This document shows positions 37,260 through 46,101 of a stretch of DNA of 64,000 nucleotides, one piece after another (the first letter of the stretch is position 1; every line of letters begins with the position of its first letter). A program made the translations under genes and the position numbers. Origin of the DNA: Variovorax brevis. Its GTDB lineage: Bacteria; Pseudomonadota; Gammaproteobacteria; Burkholderiales; Burkholderiaceae_C. The DNA lies in NCBI RefSeq assembly GCF_030317105.1, contig NZ_JASZYG010000001.1:868001-932000 (forward strand). Reading direction: 5' to 3'. A model generated the notes under the pieces. It was not told the origin of the DNA. It ran no database searches and worked only from the letters and a program-made list of their open reading frames with translations.

Positions 37260-38854
37260 CACGTTGTCGTCTCCGTTGTTATCAATGGGTTGTGCTGTGC
37301 CCGGCCAAGCCGGTGCGCCAGTGCGCGGAGTTGCGCGTCGAGATCGTTGGGCGTCGAAGCCACGCCGTACACATAGCGGTCGGGCCTGACGATGGCGGCG
37401 CGGCAAGCGTGGCGCTGGAACCATGCGGCTGCCACGCCTTCGGTTTCGCGCAAGCCTTCGCCCAGGCGCAGCGTGGTGATCCGGGGGATGGACGTCGCAT
37501 CCACGTCGGCGGCATCGAAGCCTTCATCCAGCACCAGCCACCAGTCGTTGCCGGCCAGCGAATCGAAGCGCACGCGCTCACTGCCCTGCGCAATCCACGG
37601 CTGCGGAAAGATGGTGCCGTTGGCTGCATGCGGCATGGGCGACAGCAGGCCCGACTCCAGCCCCGGCAGCACGTCTTGACGCGGCATGTCGCGCACCACG
37701 CCGCCGCACTCGGCCAGCATGCGCGCATCGCGTTCGCGTGCCTTCGCCTCGTCGCGTTCGCAGATGACGGCGCCGATGACCTTGATGCGGCTGGTGAGTT
37801 GCGTCACGTGCTGCTTGCGTTCGATGCCATAGCTGTCGAGCAGCGATTCGGCTGCCGCGCCCTTCACGTCGCCATGGACCACGGCCGCCAGCTTCCAGGC
37901 CAGGTTGGCCACGTCGCGCACGCCCTGGCACATGCCCTGGCCCAGGAAAGGCGGTTGCTGGTGCGCCGCATCGCCTGCGACGAAGACGCGGCCGCTGCGC
38001 CAGGTGTCGGCCACCAGCGCATGAAAGCGATAGCTGGCCTGCCGCCACAGCTCGCCGTCTTCCGGCGACAGCCAGCGCGACAGCAGCTTCCATGTCTCTT
38101 GCGGCTCGACGACCTTGCGCGGGTCTTCACCGGGCTTGAGCGAAATCTCCCAGCGCCGGTGATGGCCGGGGCCGATCACCATCGTGCAGGGCCGGTCGGG
38201 CTCGCAATACTGCACGCTGGTGGCCGGCAACTTCGCGAGACCCCGCGCGTTGGCCAGCACGTCCACGACCAGCCAAGGCTCGTCGAAGGACAAGTCTTCC
38301 AGCGCAATGCCGACCTGCTCGCGCACGAAGCTCGATGCGCCATCGCAGCCCACCACGAATCGCGCCCGCGTGCTGCCGCCCTGCCCGTCGTCGCGCTGCC
38401 ATTGCAGCGTGACGCCGTCCGCGTCCTGCGCCAGCGCCGTGACCTCGGTGCCGAGTTCGATGCGCGCGTTGTCCATCGACTGCACATGCGCCCGCAAGGC
38501 CGCCTCGACCGGCGGCTGCGTGAACACGTTCGATGGCGTGTAGCCCAGCGGATACGGCGGTGCCACCATCGTCAGCCGCTTGATGAGTTGGCCGTCCACG
38601 CCGAAGTATTCCGATGGCGTGAAAGGCTCCAGGTACGGCGCCACCGCGTCCACCACGCCCAGCTGCTGGAACACACGCAGGATCTCGTGGTCGATGGCGA
38701 TGGCGCGCGGCTTGTCGTACACCTCGCGCGAACGGTCGCACACCCACACGCGCAGTCCCATGCCCGCGAGCAGGCCCGCCGCCACCGCGCCCGAGGGGCC
38801 GAAGCCGACCACCGCAACGTCGTATTCCACGTCGCGCTCTTCTGTGGATGCCAT
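37259..38854 (-). CDS. FAD-dependent monooxygenase (MhpA/3-(3-hydroxyphenyl)propionate hydroxylase-like)
   Basis: A 531-aa group A flavoprotein hydroxylase. FAD motifs: GxGxxG at VGFGPSG (residues 16-22), the DG motif GCDGASSFVREQ and the GD motif VAGDAAHQQPPFLGQGM. The C-terminal thioredoxin-like part (about 400-520) is kept. Such enzymes use NAD(P)H and O2 to hydroxylate phenolic rings, giving catechol-type products for ring cleavage. It lies 4 bp after the FAH gene and overlaps the Bug start. A true MhpA role is not proved because the other mhp genes are missing. Confidence 0.92.
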   Translation of the reverse strand: MASTEERDVEYDVAVVGFGPSGAVAAGLLAGMGLRVWVCDRSREVYDKPRAIAIDHEILRVFQQLGVVDAVAPYLEPFTPSEYFGVDGQLIKRLTMVAPPYPLGYTPSNVFTQPPVEAALRAHVQSMDNARIELGTEVTALAQDADGVTLQWQRDDGQGGSTRARFVVGCDGASSFVREQVGIALEDLSFDEPWLVVDVLANARGLAKLPATSVQYCEPDRPCTMVIGPGHHRRWEISLKPGEDPRKVVEPQETWKLLSRWLSPEDGELWRQASYRFHALVADTWRSGRVFVAGDAAHQQPPFLGQGMCQGVRDVANLAWKLAAVVHGDVKGAAAESLLDSYGIERKQHVTQLTSRIKVIGAVICERDEAKARERDARMLAECGGVVRDMPRQDVLPGLESGLLSPMPHAANGTIFPQPWIAQGSERVRFDSLAGNDWWLVLDEGFDAADVDATSIPRITTLRLGEGLRETEGVAAAWFQRHACRAAIVRPDRYVYGVASTPNDLDAQLRALAHRLGRAQHNPLITTETTT

Positions 38855-38858
38855 GCCT

Positions 38859-39722
38859 TCAGTCCTCGGCGCGGATCGGGTTCACCAGCGTGCCGATGCC
38901 TTCGATCTCGACCTCGAAGCTGTCGCCCGCCTTCATCCACACCGGCGGCGTGCGGGCCTGGCCAACACCGGCGGGCGTGCCCATCACGATCACGTCGCCG
39001 GGCTCCAGCGTGAGGACGTCGCTCAGCAGCGCGATGGTCTCCGCGACGCCCCAGATCATGTCGGTGGTGTTGGCGTCCTGCATGACCTTGCCGTTCAGCC
39101 GACCCTGGATCTTCAGGCCCGTTGCTGCTGGCGGCAGTTCGTCGGCGGTGACCAGCACCGGGCCGAATCCGCCCGTGCCGTCGAAGTTCTTGCCGATGGT
39201 CCACTGCGGCGTGCGCTTCTGGTAGTCGCGCACGGACATGTCGTTGAAGCAGGTGTAGCCGAACACGTAGCCCGGTGCGTCCTCCTGCGAGACATGGCGC
39301 GGCACGCGGCGGCCGATGACCAGCGCGAGCTCGGCCTCGTAGTCGAAGCGCTCGGACACGCGCGGCAGGATGCCCGGCTGCCCATGCGCCACGAAAGAGC
39401 TGGCGCCCCGAAAGAAGAACCACGGGTACTCGGGCTTCTCGCGACCGCCCTCTTTCGCATGGTCGAAATAGTTGAGACCCAGGCAGATGGTCTTGCCGGG
39501 CTCCGGCACCAGCGGTGCGAATTCAAGGCCGGACAGCGGCAGGCGCGCCGCACCCGAGGCCAGCGCAGCCTTGGCGGCCGCGGCAAGGTCGACACCGGCC
39601 GTCAGCGCGGCGCGCAGGTCGGCAGGCACTTGCGGCTGTGCGGCGTTCAGGTCGATGACGTTGTCGCCATCGACGAGGCCCAGGCGCTTTTCGGCGTTGT
39701 GGATGAAGGTGGTGAATTTCAT
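38859..39722 (-). CDS. Fumarylacetoacetate hydrolase family protein (2-oxo acid hydratase/hydrolase-like)
   Basis: A 287-aa FAH-fold enzyme. Metal ligands are in RFDYEAELALVIGRRV (Glu-x-Glu) and the Asp of YTCFNDMSVRDYQKR; the C-terminal signature is LEPGDVIVMGTPAGVG. It starts MKFTTFIHNAEKRLGLVD. Family members act on acyl-pyruvates and oxo-hepta-enedioates formed after meta-cleavage. It is placed between the dioxygenase (26 bp upstream) and the monooxygenase, which supports a role on a ring-cleavage product. Confidence 0.92.
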   Translation of the reverse strand: MKFTTFIHNAEKRLGLVDGDNVIDLNAAQPQVPADLRAALTAGVDLAAAAKAALASGAARLPLSGLEFAPLVPEPGKTICLGLNYFDHAKEGGREKPEYPWFFFRGASSFVAHGQPGILPRVSERFDYEAELALVIGRRVPRHVSQEDAPGYVFGYTCFNDMSVRDYQKRTPQWTIGKNFDGTGGFGPVLVTADELPPAATGLKIQGRLNGKVMQDANTTDMIWGVAETIALLSDVLTLEPGDVIVMGTPAGVGQARTPPVWMKAGDSFEVEIEGIGTLVNPIRAED

Positions 39723-39748
39723 GGCTGCTTTCGTTGAAGGTGTGTTGA

Positions 39749-40654
39749 TCAGTCCGGCGTCTGCATGAAGAAGACTTGCCGTTGCGCTTCCTTGAGGCGC
39801 GCCGATGGCGGCTGCGAGATGCCCCACTGGTCGACGCGCCCGGGTGGCCAGGTCCAGTCGGCGGGGCCGCGCGCCACGTGGCTGTCGTCGATCTGCTCGA
39901 CCTCGGCCGTGTACTCGATGACTTCGCCGAAGGGCCCGATGAAATAGTTGAAGGCGTTGTCGCCCGGCCCGTGGCGCCCCGGGCCCCATTCGATGCCGTG
40001 GCCCGCGTCTTTCATGCGCCCGCCGCCGCGCATCACCGATTCGAGGTCGGGCATCAGGAAGGCGATGTGGTTGAGGGCGTTGTTGTCGGTGTCGCCCAGC
40101 GCGAGGGTGTGGTGGTCGGCATTGCAGTTGAGGAAGGCCATGATCCGGGTGCGATCCGCCAGCTTGAAGCCCAGCGCCTGTTCGAGGAAGCGCTGCGAAG
40201 CATCGACCTTGGCGCTGTTGAGCACGGCGTGCGCAAGGCGGATGGGGCGGTCCCTGGCTTCGTGCGCGTCGGCGTGCTTGGTGTCGCCGTGCACCACCTG
40301 GAACAAGCGGCCGTCGGGGTCCCTGATCGTGAGGCCCATCCCGCCACCGGGCTCATCAATGGGGCCGATGGGTGTCAGCACACGTCCGCCAGCGCGCACC
40401 GCCGCATCGGCGATCTGCGTCAAGGCTTCCTCGCTGCGGGCGCGAAAGGTCGCATGGCGAATCTCGGTCGCATCGGCGCCGCGGTGCAGCGCCAGCAGAT
40501 GGTGGTCTGCGCCGGTGCCGCGCAGGTAGAGCGCATCCTGCGTGCGCGCGGCAACGTCCAGATGCCACACGCGCGTGTAGAAGTCCTCGGCGCGTTCGAG
40601 GTCCGGCACGTTCAGGGCCACGCTGCGCAGCCCTTCGATCCAGGGAGATGTCAT
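39749..40654 (-). CDS. VOC family extradiol ring-cleavage dioxygenase
   Basis: A 301-aa type I extradiol dioxygenase with two VOC modules. The first module (about residues 5-125) keeps only LRSVALNVPDLERAEDFYTR. The second (about 135-265) has the iron ligands: His in IRLAHAVLNSA, His in NALNHIAFLMPD and Glu in FGEVIEYTAEVEQ. The enzyme opens catechol-type rings next to the hydroxyls using Fe(II) and O2. Its stop overlaps the amidohydrolase stop/start region by 4 bp within the operon. Confidence 0.9.
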   Translation of the reverse strand: MTSPWIEGLRSVALNVPDLERAEDFYTRVWHLDVAARTQDALYLRGTGADHHLLALHRGADATEIRHATFRARSEEALTQIADAAVRAGGRVLTPIGPIDEPGGGMGLTIRDPDGRLFQVVHGDTKHADAHEARDRPIRLAHAVLNSAKVDASQRFLEQALGFKLADRTRIMAFLNCNADHHTLALGDTDNNALNHIAFLMPDLESVMRGGGRMKDAGHGIEWGPGRHGPGDNAFNYFIGPFGEVIEYTAEVEQIDDSHVARGPADWTWPPGRVDQWGISQPPSARLKEAQRQVFFMQTPD

Positions 40655-41712
40655 TTGGTTGCCTCGTTGAGCGGCGTCGATGCGAAGGCGCGTCCCAGAA
40701 AGCGCTGTGCATTGCCGTGAATCAGTTGCTGCGCCACGTCCGCGCCAAAGCCCGCGGCCTCGATGCGAGCCACCGGCGTGCGGTCGTGGAAGTTGAAGGG
40801 GTAGTCGGTTCCGAGCATCAGTTGCGAGGCGCCGAACGCCTGTACCAGGTGCTGGAGCGTCGGCGTGTCGAAGACCAACGTGTCGAAGAAGAGTTGCCGC
40901 GCCTGTTCCGTCGGCGAGGCCTGCACGGCTTCCTTCAATGCCGGAAAAACAGACCAGCCTTCCTGCAGGCGAGGCAACAGCGAAGCCAGCGTGCCGCCAC
41001 CATGGCTGAAGGCGATGCGCAGGCCCGGCCGGCGCAGCATCAGGTTCGAGGTGATGACCGATGCCGCCGCGAGACCTACGTCCGTGGGATAGGCCAGCAC
41101 CTGCTGCAAGGGCGCCGGGCCGACCAGCCGGTCCATGCCTGTCGGCTTGAGCGCGTGCACGAACACCGCCGCGCCCAACGATTCGCAGGCCTCAAAGAAC
41201 GGGTCGAAACACGGATCGCCGATCGGCGTGCCATTGACGTTGCTGCCAATCTCCACGCCGGCAAAGCCCAGCACCTCGACCGCATGGCGCAGTTCAGCAA
41301 TCGCCAGGTCGATGTCCTGCAGCGGCACGGCCGCAAGCCCGATCAACGCGCCACCGGACTCCGCCACCATGGCAGCCATCTGCTCGTTCAGAAAGCGAAG
41401 CAACTGTTGCGCGTCAGCCGGTTCCATCCAGTACGACAGCAACTCCGGCATCGGCGAGATGGCCTGGTGCGCAAGACCCATCGCCGGCAGATCGGCCAGG
41501 CGATGCGTCACGCTCCAGCATTTTTCGGAGACGGTGCGGAAGTTCTTGCCGGCGATCATCACGTGGCGATGGCACAGGCCGCCCGCCTCCGGCGCCACGG
41601 CGGTCGACGGCCACTGCGCCGGCACCTTGCTGCCAAGGTACGCGGGAAAGCTCTCCGGCACCACGTGCGCGTGGATGTCCACGCCGCCGCAGGCGCACCG
41701 CATTTCTTGCAT
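40651..41712 (-). CDS. Amidohydrolase (ACMSD-like, PF04909 type)
   Basis: A 353-aa metal-dependent hydrolase or decarboxylase. Ligands: HxH in GGVDIHAHVVPES, His in AAVFVHALKPTG, His in LRIAFSHGGGTL, and Asp in LMLGTDYPFNFHD. The ACMSD-like branch contains nonoxidative decarboxylases of aromatic or semialdehyde acids. AGGAGA precedes the ATG used. It is the promoter-proximal gene of the operon and divergent from the LysR regulator across 80 bp, consistent with decarboxylating a ring acid or its cleavage product. Confidence 0.9.
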   Translation of the reverse strand: MQEMRCACGGVDIHAHVVPESFPAYLGSKVPAQWPSTAVAPEAGGLCHRHVMIAGKNFRTVSEKCWSVTHRLADLPAMGLAHQAISPMPELLSYWMEPADAQQLLRFLNEQMAAMVAESGGALIGLAAVPLQDIDLAIAELRHAVEVLGFAGVEIGSNVNGTPIGDPCFDPFFEACESLGAAVFVHALKPTGMDRLVGPAPLQQVLAYPTDVGLAAASVITSNLMLRRPGLRIAFSHGGGTLASLLPRLQEGWSVFPALKEAVQASPTEQARQLFFDTLVFDTPTLQHLVQAFGASQLMLGTDYPFNFHDRTPVARIEAAGFGADVAQQLIHGNAQRFLGRAFASTPLNEATK

Positions 41713-41734
41713 CGTGTCTCCTGTTCGGCGCGAG

Positions 41735-41783
41735 TCTATGGAGCCTTGATACATTTATGAAGCGGATAGGCGATATACATAGA
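41735..41783. promoter_or_regulatory. Candidate LysR operator/promoter region
   Basis: The 80-bp gap between the divergent amidohydrolase and LysR genes is much more A+T-rich than the surroundings. It carries the repeated ATACAT hexamer (41749-41754 and 41775-41780) and the outer inverted pair TCTATG/CATAGA (41735-41740 and 41778-41783). LysR proteins typically bind such interrupted symmetric elements near their own promoter. The boundaries are a guess. Confidence 0.4.
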
Positions 41784-41792
41784 ATCCACGCC

Positions 41793-42695
41793 ATGGATAT
41801 CAGAGACGTCGACCTCAACCTGCTTGTCGCCTTCGACGCCATGGCCGAACACCGCAGCGTGACCCGCGCCGCGGAGGCCATCGGCCTGAGCCAGCCCGCC
41901 ATGAGCGCCGCGGTCGGCCGCCTGCGCCTGCTCTTCAACGACGCGCTGTTCGTGAAGACCGCCGCCGGCATGCAGCCGACGCCGCGCGCCATGGAACTGG
42001 CCGGGCCGGTGTCGCGCGTGGTGGAAACGGTGAAGGCCGAGATCCTGCCGGCGCCCGCCTTTGCGCCGCTCACCGCCGCCCGGGAATTCGTCGTGGTCAC
42101 GCCCGACATTGCAGAGGTGCACTTCCTGCCGCAGATCATTGCGCGCTTCGCCGAAGACGCACCCCATTGCGCGCTGCGCACGCTGTCCATGCCGCGCCTG
42201 GCCGCCGCCGAGGCGCTGGAATCAGGCGGCGCCGAACTGGCGATCGGCTACCTGCCCGACCTGCAGAAGGCGGGCTTCTTCCTGCAAAGGCTCTTTGGCA
42301 ACGACTACGTGTGCATCGTGCGCGGCCAGCATCCCACCGTGGGCGCGCGGCTCACGCTCAAGACCTACCTGGCCGCATCGCACGCCGTGGTGAGCCCTGA
42401 CGGGCGCGAGCACCTGCTCGAACAGTTCCTGCAGCGCCAGGGCGTTCAACGCAGCGTGCGCGTGGGGCTGTCGCACTTCATGAGCCTGCTGCCCATCGTC
42501 GAAAGCTCCGACCTCATCGCCACGGTGCCGCGGGACCTGGCCAACATCTGCGCGCGATACGCCGACATCCGCATCGTCGACACGCCTTTCAAGTCACCCG
42601 TGGTGGAGGTGCATCAGTTCTGGCACCGGCGCTTTCACAAGGATGCGGCCAACATGTGGCTGCGGGCGCTGGTGCATCGGCTGTTTGCAGCGTGA
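41793..42695 (+). CDS. LysR family transcriptional regulator (NodD/PnbR-like)
   Basis: A 300-aa LysR protein. The N-terminal winged helix is MDIRDVDLNLLVAFDAMAEH, then RAAEAIGLSQPAMSAAVGRL. The C-terminal inducer domain (about 90-295) has ELAIGYLPDLQKAGFFLQRL. The start shown is preferred; the frame is open from an ATG at 41757. It is divergent from the ring-cleavage-type operon and is almost surely its regulator. Confidence 0.93.
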   Translation: MDIRDVDLNLLVAFDAMAEHRSVTRAAEAIGLSQPAMSAAVGRLRLLFNDALFVKTAAGMQPTPRAMELAGPVSRVVETVKAEILPAPAFAPLTAAREFVVVTPDIAEVHFLPQIIARFAEDAPHCALRTLSMPRLAAAEALESGGAELAIGYLPDLQKAGFFLQRLFGNDYVCIVRGQHPTVGARLTLKTYLAASHAVVSPDGREHLLEQFLQRQGVQRSVRVGLSHFMSLLPIVESSDLIATVPRDLANICARYADIRIVDTPFKSPVVEVHQFWHRRFHKDAANMWLRALVHRLFAA

Positions 42696-42798
42696 AGTGT
42701 TGGCGTTGGCTGCCATCCCTTTCCGAAGTCGCCCACCGTCGCGCCGAACCGCTCTCAACACCCTTCATACTCCGGGGAAAAATGCAAAGGGAGTGAGC

Positions 42799-43152
42799 GT
42801 GACGCAAGAGCAGGAACTGTCGGACCAGGTCCGCGGCAGGACAGTCGATTTCATCTGGGACGAAGGCCCCACCAAGGGCATGACCCAACGGCACCATTTC
42901 CACGACGATGGCACCGTGACATGGGAAGCCGTCGAGAAAGGGGCTCCGGTGCCGGCCCCCGACCAGCATCGACCGAAGTACATGGCCAGCCGGATCAACG
43001 ACGACGTGTGCCTGGTGTCCTATCTCTCGCGCGCCGGCTACACGCTGACCGTCGCGCTCAACTTCGTGGACGATTCGCTCGACGGCGTGGCATCGAACGA
43101 CAGGCTGTGGGTTCCCGTGGGCGGCAAGTTCGCCTTCCGTCCCACAGCCTGA
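42799..43152 (+). CDS. MoaF-like / phenolic acid decarboxylase-related small protein
   Basis: A 117-aa beta-rich protein with a GTG start and AAAGGGAG upstream. The sequence DQVRGRTVDFIWDEGPTKGM, then YMASRINDDVCLVSYLSRAG and TLTVALNFVDD, resembles the lipocalin-like MoaF domain. It follows the LysR gene by about 100 bp and converges on actP. The family assignment is from recalled pattern and is moderate; function not known. Confidence 0.6.
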   Translation: MTQEQELSDQVRGRTVDFIWDEGPTKGMTQRHHFHDDGTVTWEAVEKGAPVPAPDQHRPKYMASRINDDVCLVSYLSRAGYTLTVALNFVDDSLDGVASNDRLWVPVGGKFAFRPTA

Positions 43153-43157
43153 TCGCT

Positions 43158-43180
43158 GCCCGCCCGTCGTCAGGGCGGGC
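43158..43180. terminator. Hairpin in convergent gap (possible bidirectional terminator)
   Basis: A perfect 8-bp stem GCCCGCCC / GGGCGGGC with a 7-base loop lies between the stops of the MoaF-like gene and actP. No T-run follows on either strand, so intrinsic termination is only possible, not shown. Confidence 0.45.
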
Positions 43181-43189
43181 GCAACCTCC

Positions 43190-44920
43190 TCAATGACTCG
43201 CCGCCGTCGAAGCGCCCAGGCCTGTCTCTGACCTGACCTGCTGCGCCGGATAGGCCGCACGCTCGCCAGCGGCCCGGTTGCTCTTGTCGAGCACCGAGAA
43301 CAACCAGATGCCCACGAAGCCGATGGTCATCGAGAACAGCGCCGGCGAAGCGTAGGGGAACAGCGCCGAGCCCTTCGGATTGCCCAGCGTGGCCTCCCAG
43401 ACCGACGGCGAGACGATGGTCAGGATCACCGACGACGCCAGCCCCAGGAAGCCGCCGATGACCGCGCCGCGCGTGGTGCAGTCCTTCCACAGCACCGACA
43501 TGAACAGCACCGGGAAGTTGGCCGACGCCGCCACCGCGAAGGCCAGCGACACCATGAAGGCGATGTTCTGCTTTTCGAACGCAATGCCCAGCAGCACGGC
43601 CACGACGCCCAGGGCCACCGTCGTGATGCGCGACACCTTGAGTTCGGCGGCGCTGTCGGCCTTGCCCTTCTTCACCAGCGTCGCGTAGATGTCGTGCGAC
43701 ACGGCGGACGCGCCCGACAGCGTGAGGCCCGCCACCACCGCCAGGATGGTCGCAAAGGCCACCGCCGAGATGAAGCCGTAGAACACGTTGCCGCCCACCG
43801 CCTTGGCCACCAGCACCGCCGCCATGTTGGCCGCGCCGCCACCGCCCTTGATGGTGCCCGTGGCCGTGTCGGCGAACTCGGGGTTGGTCAGCACCAGCGT
43901 GATGGCGCCGAAGCCGATGATGAAGATCAGCAGGTAGAAGTAGCCGATCCAAGTCGTTGCCCAGAACACCGACTTGCGCGCCTGCTTGGCATCGGGCACG
44001 GTGAAGAAGCGCATCAGGATGTGCGGCAGGCCGGCGGTGCCGAACATCAGCGCCATGCCGAAGGAAATGGCCGAGATCGGATCTTTCACGAAGCCGCCCG
44101 GGCCCATGATGCTCAGCCCGATGGCCGAGGCTTCCACAGGGCTCTTGCCCGCGTTGCTGGCAATGTGCGTGCGCACCTCCACCGACTTGGCAAAGAGCGC
44201 CTCCGGGCTGAAGCTGAACTGGGCCAGCACCATGATTGCCATGAACGTCACGCCTGCGAGCAGCAGCACCGCCTTGATGATCTGCACCCAGGTGGTCGCG
44301 GTCATGCCGCCGAAGAGCACGTACACCATCATCAGCACGCCCACGAGCACCACGGCCACGATGTAGTCGAGCCCGAACAGCAGCTTGATGAGTTGCCCCG
44401 CGCCGACCATCTGCGCGATCAGGTAGAAGGCCACCACCACCAGCGTGCCGGAGGCCGCGAAGGCACGGATCGGCCCGGGCTGGAAGCGATAGCCCGCCAC
44501 GTCGGCAAAGGTGAACTTGCCCAGGTTGCGCAAGCGCTCGGCCATCAGGAAGGTGATGACGGGCCAGCCGACCAGGAAGCCGATGGAATAGATCAGCCCG
44601 TCGTAGCCGGTCGCCATCACCGCGGCCGAAATGCCGAGGAAGGACGCTGCCGACATGTAGTCGCCCGCAATCGCCAGACCGTTCTGGAAGCCGGTGATGC
44701 CGCCGCCTGCCGTGTAGAAATCGGACGCCGACTTGGTCCTGCCCGCCGCCCACTTGGTGATGAACAGCGTGAGCACCACGAAGCCCGAGAACATGGCGAT
44801 CGCGATCCAGTTGGTGGGTTGCTTGTCGGCCTGGCCGACATCGCCGCCCGCGGCCAGCGCCACGCTGCCGGCGAGCAGCATCGCCATCGCAATGAAGAAT
44901 TTGACGAAAGGACGGCTCAT
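43190..44920 (-). CDS. actP: Cation/acetate symporter ActP (SSS family)
   Basis: A 576-aa sodium:solute symporter with about 14 helices and an N-terminal signal-like segment ([20 protein letters not shown]). Family segments: [20 protein letters not shown], then [20 protein letters not shown] (Na/substrate site helix) and [20 protein letters not shown]. It imports acetate and other short carboxylates. It overlaps the DUF485 gene by 4 bp, the usual yjcH-actP pairing, and lies in the same locus as acs. Confidence 0.96.
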   Translation of the reverse strand: MSRPFVKFFIAMAMLLAGSVALAAGGDVGQADKQPTNWIAIAMFSGFVVLTLFITKWAAGRTKSASDFYTAGGGITGFQNGLAIAGDYMSAASFLGISAAVMATGYDGLIYSIGFLVGWPVITFLMAERLRNLGKFTFADVAGYRFQPGPIRAFAASGTLVVVAFYLIAQMVGAGQLIKLLFGLDYIVAVVLVGVLMMVYVLFGGMTATTWVQIIKAVLLLAGVTFMAIMVLAQFSFSPEALFAKSVEVRTHIASNAGKSPVEASAIGLSIMGPGGFVKDPISAISFGMALMFGTAGLPHILMRFFTVPDAKQARKSVFWATTWIGYFYLLIFIIGFGAITLVLTNPEFADTATGTIKGGGGAANMAAVLVAKAVGGNVFYGFISAVAFATILAVVAGLTLSGASAVSHDIYATLVKKGKADSAAELKVSRITTVALGVVAVLLGIAFEKQNIAFMVSLAFAVAASANFPVLFMSVLWKDCTTRGAVIGGFLGLASSVILTIVSPSVWEATLGNPKGSALFPYASPALFSMTIGFVGIWLFSVLDKSNRAAGERAAYPAQQVRSETGLGASTAASH

Positions 44921-45225
44921 GGCTTGGCCCTTTCCAGGATTTCTGCCGTCAGGCGATCGAACTCGCCGTTCGCGCGGCGGATGTAGATCGCAGTGATGAC
45001 GATGGTGAACACGATGACCCCGAGCCCGATCGGGATGCCGATGGTCGTCACCCCGGTGCCGATCGGTGTCGCGAGGAATGGCTTGTTGAAAGCGATGAGC
45101 GCGATGTAGCCGTAGTACACGACCATCATCAACGCGGCGAGCAGCCAGCCGAAGCTGTTGCGCTTGCGTCGCAACTCCATGTACCTGGGGTCTGACTGGA
45201 TCTTCTGAACGATGGGATCACGCAT
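44917..45225 (-). CDS. DUF485 membrane protein (YjcH-like)
   Basis: A 102-aa protein with two membrane helices (about residues 25-50 and 62-88): [20 protein letters not shown] and the GIGLGV-type second helix. The N-terminal motif [16 protein letters not shown] is typical for DUF485. GGAG precedes the chosen ATG. It is co-transcribed with actP and thought to assist or modulate the acetate permease; its exact role is not known. Confidence 0.95.
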   Translation of the reverse strand: MRDPIVQKIQSDPRYMELRRKRNSFGWLLAALMMVVYYGYIALIAFNKPFLATPIGTGVTTIGIPIGLGVIVFTIVITAIYIRRANGEFDRLTAEILERAKP

Positions 45226-45292
45226 GACTTGGGTCTCCGGTAGGTGGGTTCGGCGCGATTCTGGGTCGCCGCTTCCACCCACGGGGGGAGAC

Positions 45293-45306
45293 GCAAACAT
45301 TCGTCA
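45293..45306 (-). promoter_or_regulatory. Repeated 14-bp motif upstream of DUF485-actP
   Basis: The motif TGACGAATGTTTGC (read on the minus strand) ends 67 bp before the DUF485 start. The same 14 bases occur at 48121-48134, in the same orientation, 64 bp before the histidine kinase start. Identical sequence, strand and spacing suggest a shared binding site for one regulator, perhaps the local response regulator. Confidence 0.6.
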
Positions 45307-45354
45307 CATTGCAAACTACATCGCTGCGCACATGGCGTGCGCACCCGCCGCAAC

Positions 45355-46101
45355 TTACTCCCAGCTGACAGCGGCGGCGAACATGTAGCCCGCGCCGTAG
45401 ACAGTCTTGATGATGACCGGATCATGCGGATCGACTTCGATCTTTCGGCGCAGGCGCGAGATGCGCACGTCGATGCTGCGGTCGGTGGGCAGCAGGTCGC
45501 GCGCACCCATGAGTTGCTCGCGCGTGAGGATCTGGTGCGGCCGCTCGACGAAGCAGCGCAGCACCTGGGTCTCGGCCGTGCCGAGCAAATGCTCGGTGCC
45601 GTCCGGCGCGCGCAGCACATTGGCCGCGCAGTCGATCCGCCAGCCCAGGAAGGTCGCATAGCGCCGCTGCATCGCGCCCGTTGCACCGGCCGCGGCCATG
45701 CGCCGGCGCAGGATGCTGCGCACCCGCGCCACCAGCTCGCGCGCCTCGAAGGGCTTGGTCATGTAGTCGTCGCCGCCCAGCTCGAGCCCCATCACGCGGT
45801 CCGCCGTGTGGCCGCGGCCGGTGAGGATCAGCACGCCCGCGTTGGTCTGCGCGGTGATGCGGCGCACCAGGTCGATGCCGTCCATGTCCGGCAGGCCGAG
45901 GTCGACGATGCACAGGTCGGGCTTTTCAGTTTGCAAGCGACGCAGCATGCCGGCGCCGGTCTGGAAGCCTTCGGCGTTGAAGCCGAATTCGGTGAGTGCA
46001 TTGAGCACCAGCTTCATGACGGCCGCGTCGTCCTCGATCACGAAGATCAGGGAACGCGGCGCGCTTTCGTCGCGCAAGGGATGAGCCAATGGCGTGTTCA
46101 T
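45355..46101 (-). CDS. OmpR-type response regulator
   Basis: A 248-aa response regulator: a receiver domain (about residues 18-130) with phospho-acceptor Asp67 in LCIVDLGLPDMDG and the conserved Lys in DDYMTKPFEA, then a winged-helix DNA-binding domain (about 150-245) with TREQLMGARDLLPTDRSIDV and RISRLRRKIE. Its ATG overlaps the kinase TGA (ATGA), so the two are coupled. The position between actP and acyl-CoA synthetase genes suggests it regulates short-chain acid uptake and activation. Confidence 0.95.
   Translation of the reverse strand: MNTPLAHPLRDESAPRSLIFVIEDDAAVMKLVLNALTEFGFNAEGFQTGAGMLRRLQTEKPDLCIVDLGLPDMDGIDLVRRITAQTNAGVLILTGRGHTADRVMGLELGGDDYMTKPFEARELVARVRSILRRRMAAAGATGAMQRRYATFLGWRIDCAANVLRAPDGTEHLLGTAETQVLRCFVERPHQILTREQLMGARDLLPTDRSIDVRISRLRRKIEVDPHDPVIIKTVYGAGYMFAAAVSWE

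Noticed and set aside
45293..45306. TGACGAATGTTTGC as a sigma-54 promoter
   Set aside because: It ends in TTGC but lacks a proper TGGCAC block at the right spacing; the second copy is worse, so a regulator site is more likely.
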